Positions 6,447 to 8,642 of a stretch of DNA of 8,642 nt are shown here, piece by piece. The notes beneath the pieces were generated by a model, which saw only the letters and a list, made by a program, of their open reading frames with translations, was not told the DNA's origin and ran no database searches. A program made the translations under genes and the position numbers. How positions within the stretch are numbered: the first letter of the stretch is position 1; each line of letters opens with the position of its first letter. Source of the DNA: Firmicutes bacterium ADurb.Bin467 (GTDB lineage Bacteria > Bacillota > Clostridia > Christensenellales > Aristaeellaceae); contig MWAC01000022.1 in assembly GCA_002068815.1 (NCBI GenBank), positions 1 through 8,642 of the forward strand, written 5' to 3'.

Positions 6447-7271
6447 TCAGAAATCGAAGGTATCCGGGTCGGGGCCGGTGTGGAGGCCGCGGTTGAGCGC
6501 GTCGATCGCCGCCATGTCCTCCGGGGAAAGCTCGAAGTCGAACACCCTCGCGTTGTCGACGATGCGCTCGCGGTGCTGGGACTTCGGCAGCACGATGATG
6601 CCGCTCTGCAGGCTCCAGCGGATCAGGACCTGCGCCTCGGTGCGGCCGTGCTTCTTCGCGATTTCGGCGATCGCGGGGGCCTCGCGCAGCCCGCCGTCGC
6701 TGCCGCCGAGCGGGCGCCACGCCTCGATCTCGACGCCGAGCGAACGGCAGTATTCGACGAGCGGCTTCTGCGTCAAAAACGGGTGCAGCTCGATCTGGTT
6801 GACGGCGGGCACGACCTTCGCGATCTTCAGCAATTTCTCCATGTGGTGCCTGTGGAAGTTGCTGACGCCGATCGCGCGTATGCGGCCCTCGCGGTAGAGC
6901 TCCTCCATGATCGGCCAGCTCCTCTCGAAGCCCTCGACCGGCCAGTGGACCAGATACAGGTCTACGTAGTCGGTGCCGAGCTTTTCGAGGCTCTCCTCGA
7001 ACGCCTCGAGCGCCCGGTCCTTGCGCATGTCGTCGTTCCAGAGCTTCGTCGTGAGGAATATGTCCTCGCGCTTCACGCCGGAATCGCGCATGCCGCGGCC
7101 GACGCCGCGCTCGTTTCCGTAGACCGCGGCGGTGTCGATGTGCCGGTAGCCGGCCTCGAGCGCCCAGCGCACGCAGTCGGCGGTCCTCTCGTCCTCGACC
7201 TGGAACACGCCCAGCGCGAGCCGCGGAATTTCGACGCCGTTGTTCAGGCGGATCGTGGATCGGATGTCCAT
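6447..7271 (-). CDS. Aldo-keto reductase (AKR family, 2,5-diketogluconate-reductase-like)
   Basis: The 274-residue product is a single-domain (beta/alpha)8 aldo-keto reductase, normal in length, which reduces aldehydes or ketones with NAD(P)H in the cytoplasm. The catalytic tetrad is complete: Asp46 and Tyr51 in DTAAVY, Lys76 in TTKLW and His109 in LVHWP. GVSNF, NQIELHP and the C-terminal cofactor motif LPKSQHRERIVDN are also present. It resembles the small bacterial group that includes 2,5-diketo-D-gluconate reductases and YtbE/YvgN-like enzymes with broad substrate ranges, so no substrate can be named. The loop AWRPLGGSDGG carries Arg where AWSPL is common, which may mark a subgroup. The ATG at 7269-7271 has AGGAGG at 7279-7284 with a 7-nt spacer and its own promoter at 7306-7334. 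It is transcribed divergently from the hydroxyacid dehydrogenase and lies upstream of the gnd operon on the same strand. Confidence 0.92.
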   Translation of the reverse strand: MDIRSTIRLNNGVEIPRLALGVFQVEDERTADCVRWALEAGYRHIDTAAVYGNERGVGRGMRDSGVKREDIFLTTKLWNDDMRKDRALEAFEESLEKLGTDYVDLYLVHWPVEGFERSWPIMEELYREGRIRAIGVSNFHRHHMEKLLKIAKVVPAVNQIELHPFLTQKPLVEYCRSLGVEIEAWRPLGGSDGGLREAPAIAEIAKKHGRTEAQVLIRWSLQSGIIVLPKSQHRERIVDNARVFDFELSPEDMAAIDALNRGLHTGPDPDTFDF

Positions 7272-7305
7272 AGTTGTGCCTCCTCATCAATTGTCCTGTA
7301 TTCCC

Positions 7306-7334
7306 ATTATATTGGATGCCCGTCCCTTTTGCAA
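7306..7334 (-). promoter_or_regulatory. Promoter of the aldo-keto reductase gene
   Basis: On the minus strand TTGCAA (7329-7334) and a perfect TATAAT (7306-7311) are separated by 17 bp. Transcription would start near 7299, leaving a leader of about 28 nt before the ATG. The -35 box overlaps two inverted repeats: the local TCCCTT-TTGC-AAGGGA (7323-7338) and the longer-range repeat shared with the divergent promoter (7331-7358). Confidence 0.8.
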
Positions 7335-7358
7335 GGGATTAACGGTCGCTTCCCTTGC
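7331..7358. promoter_or_regulatory. Inverted repeat joining two divergent -35 boxes, candidate operator
   Basis: GCAAGGGA at 7331-7338 and TCCCTTGC at 7351-7358 are perfect inverted copies separated by 12 bp, with centres 20 bp apart, close to two helical turns. Each arm enters the -35 box of one of the two divergent promoters (7329-7334 and 7355-7360). A dimeric regulator bound here would cover both promoters. No regulator gene is in the window, so its identity is unknown. Confidence 0.5.
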
Positions 7359-7383
7359 GGTTTTCACGCGGGCATGTTACACT
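7355..7383 (+). promoter_or_regulatory. Promoter of the D-2-hydroxyacid dehydrogenase gene
   Basis: TTGCGG (7355-7360) and TACACT (7378-7383) are separated by 17 bp, and TG at 7375-7376 forms an extended -10 element. Transcription would start near 7390, leaving a leader of about 29 nt before the ATG. The boxes are weaker than those of the divergent promoter, which suits an activated or tightly controlled gene. Confidence 0.6.
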
Positions 7384-7418
7384 TGTCGGAGTATTATTGC
7401 CCAAAGGAGGGCTTTTCG

Positions 7419-8429
7419 ATGGGCGACCGGTTCCTGTTTGTGCGCACGGACGCCGACGGCGCGGAGCTCAAGATGCGCGTCGAGCGCGAGCTCCTCGCCT
7501 CCCGGCCGGACGTGGAGCTCAGAGGCGCGAGCTGCCGGACGGACGACGAGGTGATCGAGGCCGCGCGCGACGCGGACGTATTGCTGACGAACGAGTCGTT
7601 TATCACGCGCGGCGTGCTCTCGTCGCTTCCGAAGCTGCGCGCGGTCGTGCGCTACGGCATCGGCTACGACCGCGTCGACCTCGAGGCGGCGACCGAGTTG
7701 GGCATTCTGATCGTCAACGTGCCGGACTTCTGCCAGACCGAGATCGCGAACCACGTGATGACGTTCATCCTCGCGTGGAACAAGCGGCTGATCGCGCTGA
7801 ACGCGGGCGTCAGGGCCGGCGACTGGGTCGGGATACGCCGGACGATCAACTCGCGCATGGGCCCGACCGCGGGGCAATTGCTCGGCATCTTCGGCTTCGG
7901 GAACACCGGGCGCATGGTCGCGAAAAAGGCGCTCGCGCTCGGCATGGAGGTCGCGGCGTTCTCAGAGCACCTGACGCAGGCCGACCTCGGCATGGGCGTC
8001 AGGCGCATGGAGCGCGACGAAATGCTTCGAAGCTGCGACTTCCTGTCGGTCAACTGCGCCTTGAACGCGGAGACATACCGCGCGCTCGGCGCGAGGGAAT
8101 TCGCGATGATGAAGGACTCGGCGGTCGTCATCAACACCGCCCGCGGCGCGGTGCTCGACGAGGAAGCGTTGATCGGGGCGCTCCGATCCGGCAAGATCGC
8201 CGGCGCGTGCCTCGACGTGCTCGAAAAGGAGCCGCCGGAGCCGGACAACCCGCTGCTTGCGATGGAGAACGTGCTCCTCACGCCGCACGTGGCGTTCTAT
8301 TCGTCCGCGAGCGTCAAAAAGCTCGCGGAGTCGGTCGTCCGCGAGGCATTGCTGTGCATCACGCCCGGGCAGAGGCCGGTCAACGTCGTCAACAAACAAG
8401 TGCTCGAACGGCCGAACCGCCTCACTTAA
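7419..8429 (+). CDS. D-isomer-specific 2-hydroxyacid dehydrogenase
   Basis: The 336-residue product has the two-domain fold of the D-2-hydroxyacid dehydrogenases (phosphoglycerate dehydrogenase, D-lactate dehydrogenase, glyoxylate/hydroxypyruvate reductase). Such enzymes interconvert 2-keto acids and D-2-hydroxy acids in the cytoplasm. The substrate loop VRYGIGYDRVD is at 77-87, the dinucleotide motif GFGNTG at 159-164, and the catalytic Arg242 (NTARGAVLDE), Glu271 (DVLEKEP) and His290 (TPHVAF) are all present. There is no ACT or other regulatory C-terminal domain, so it is not a full-length SerA. Ser182 replaces the Asp that usually closes the second strand and selects NAD, so cofactor choice is uncertain. 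The ATG at 7419-7421 has AGGAGG at 7405-7410 with an 8-nt spacer; the open frame runs upstream to 6480, but that stretch lies over the aldo-keto reductase and is not expected to be translated. A strong terminator follows at once. The exact substrate cannot be told. Confidence 0.92.
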   Translation: MGDRFLFVRTDADGAELKMRVERELLASRPDVELRGASCRTDDEVIEAARDADVLLTNESFITRGVLSSLPKLRAVVRYGIGYDRVDLEAATELGILIVNVPDFCQTEIANHVMTFILAWNKRLIALNAGVRAGDWVGIRRTINSRMGPTAGQLLGIFGFGNTGRMVAKKALALGMEVAAFSEHLTQADLGMGVRRMERDEMLRSCDFLSVNCALNAETYRALGAREFAMMKDSAVVINTARGAVLDEEALIGALRSGKIAGACLDVLEKEPPEPDNPLLAMENVLLTPHVAFYSSASVKKLAESVVREALLCITPGQRPVNVVNKQVLERPNRLT

Positions 8430-8642
8430 AAGACCTGCCCCGGGCCGTCCGGGGCAGGTCTTTTTACGCTGATTCCGTCGCTGATAAGCTCGATGGTTCC
8501 GTTCCGGGTCAGCAGCACCTCCGCGCCGGCAATTTGCAGCGCGGTCACGACCCGCTCGTCCTCGGGCTCCTTCTCGTCGCTCGTGATGATCGCGTACTCC
8601 GGCGACACCGACTCGAAGAACAGCGCGCTCAATTTTTCGTGG
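8426..8642 (-). CDS. Metallo-beta-lactamase-fold protein, C-terminal fragment (ComEC-like)
   Basis: The gene enters from the right edge on the minus strand; 71 codons and the TAA at 8426-8428 are visible. The pattern of FFESVSPEYAIIT, then VVTALQIAGAEVLLTRNGTIELISDG, matches the last strands and helix of metallo-beta-lactamase-fold hydrolases of the ComEC/Rec2 type. In these, V-x-P-x-Y-A-I-I-S is followed by an A-G-A-x-V-x-x-T segment and ends near S-D-G. The first visible residues HEKLS fall where the family has its H-G-S segment. The usual Y-G-H-P motif after the AIIS strand is replaced by the acidic stretch DEKEPEDER, so this may be a divergent or catalytically altered member. The last 12 residues (KRPAPDGPGQVF) are encoded by the terminator hairpin and look like a tail added to the domain. 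DNA uptake or a surface hydrolase role cannot be decided from this fragment. Confidence 0.6.
   Translation of the reverse strand, partial: HEKLSALFFESVSPEYAIITSDEKEPEDERVVTALQIAGAEVLLTRNGTIELISDGISVKRPAPDGPGQVF
8428..8465 (+). terminator. Strong rho-independent terminator of the hydroxyacid dehydrogenase gene
   Basis: A perfect 12-bp GC-rich stem (8432-8443 with 8449-8460) has a 5-nt loop and is extended by A/T pairs (8428-8431 with 8461-8464), followed by a run of five T at 8461-8465. It begins inside the TAA stop codon of the dehydrogenase. On the minus strand it ends in TTTTAA and lies inside the coding region of the convergent gene, so its effect there is unusual. Confidence 0.92.

Noticed and set aside
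7355..7372. Possible catabolite-response (cre) element on the minus strand near TGAAAACCGC
   Set aside because: It departs from the cre consensus at the central CG and lacks the second half, so the match is no better than chance.
6480..7418. Upstream extension of the hydroxyacid dehydrogenase frame across the aldo-keto reductase gene
   Set aside because: The extension is antisense to an intact gene and lies before the promoter and the AGGAGG site that fix the start at 7419.

Overview
The window is a GC-rich, tightly packed stretch of bacterial chromosome carrying eight protein genes, two of them cut by the window edges. Strong AGGAGG-type ribosome binding sites, sigma-A-like promoters with 17-bp spacers, a TTG start and hairpin terminators suggest a high-GC member of the Bacillota, possibly a gut clostridium. 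This placement is inferred from style and gene content only. No RNA gene, insertion sequence, CRISPR array or phage gene is visible.

Layout from left to right. (1) The 3' end of a rightward 3-hydroxyacid dehydrogenase of the tartronate-semialdehyde reductase type ends at 381 and meets a leftward operon at a shared hairpin (388-413). (2) The leftward operon fills 418-6342. In order of transcription it holds 6-phosphogluconate dehydrogenase (gnd), a long-chain mannitol-dehydrogenase-family hexuronate reductase, an FGGY sugar-acid kinase and tagaturonate epimerase (uxaE). The gaps are 9, 14 and 19 nt. A good promoter, TTGACT-N17-TATAGT, lies just upstream at 6384-6412. (3) A leftward aldo-keto reductase (6447-7271) and a rightward D-2-hydroxyacid dehydrogenase (7419-8429) diverge from a 147-bp control region. 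Its two promoters have -35 boxes joined by a perfect 8-bp inverted repeat. (4) At the right edge the 3' end of a leftward metallo-beta-lactamase-fold gene (ComEC-like C-terminus) collides with the hydroxyacid dehydrogenase. The two stop codons overlap, and the terminator hairpin also encodes the last codons of the leftward gene.

How the genes may work together. UxaE interconverts D-tagaturonate and D-fructuronate, and the long-chain dehydrogenase would reduce one of them to D-altronate or D-mannonate. The usual next genes (mannonate or altronate dehydratase, KDG kinase, KDPG aldolase) are absent from this operon; a hexonate-type FGGY kinase and Gnd stand in their place. The conservative reading is two mixed modules, hexuronate reduction and gluconate use. 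A more interesting reading, offered as a hypothesis, is that the hexonate is phosphorylated directly and oxidatively decarboxylated by the Gnd homologue to ribulose 5-phosphate. This is stereochemically possible because the C2 and C3 configurations are lost in that reaction. The flanking hydroxyacid, aldo-keto and tartronate-semialdehyde-type reductases fit a broader sugar-acid metabolism neighbourhood.
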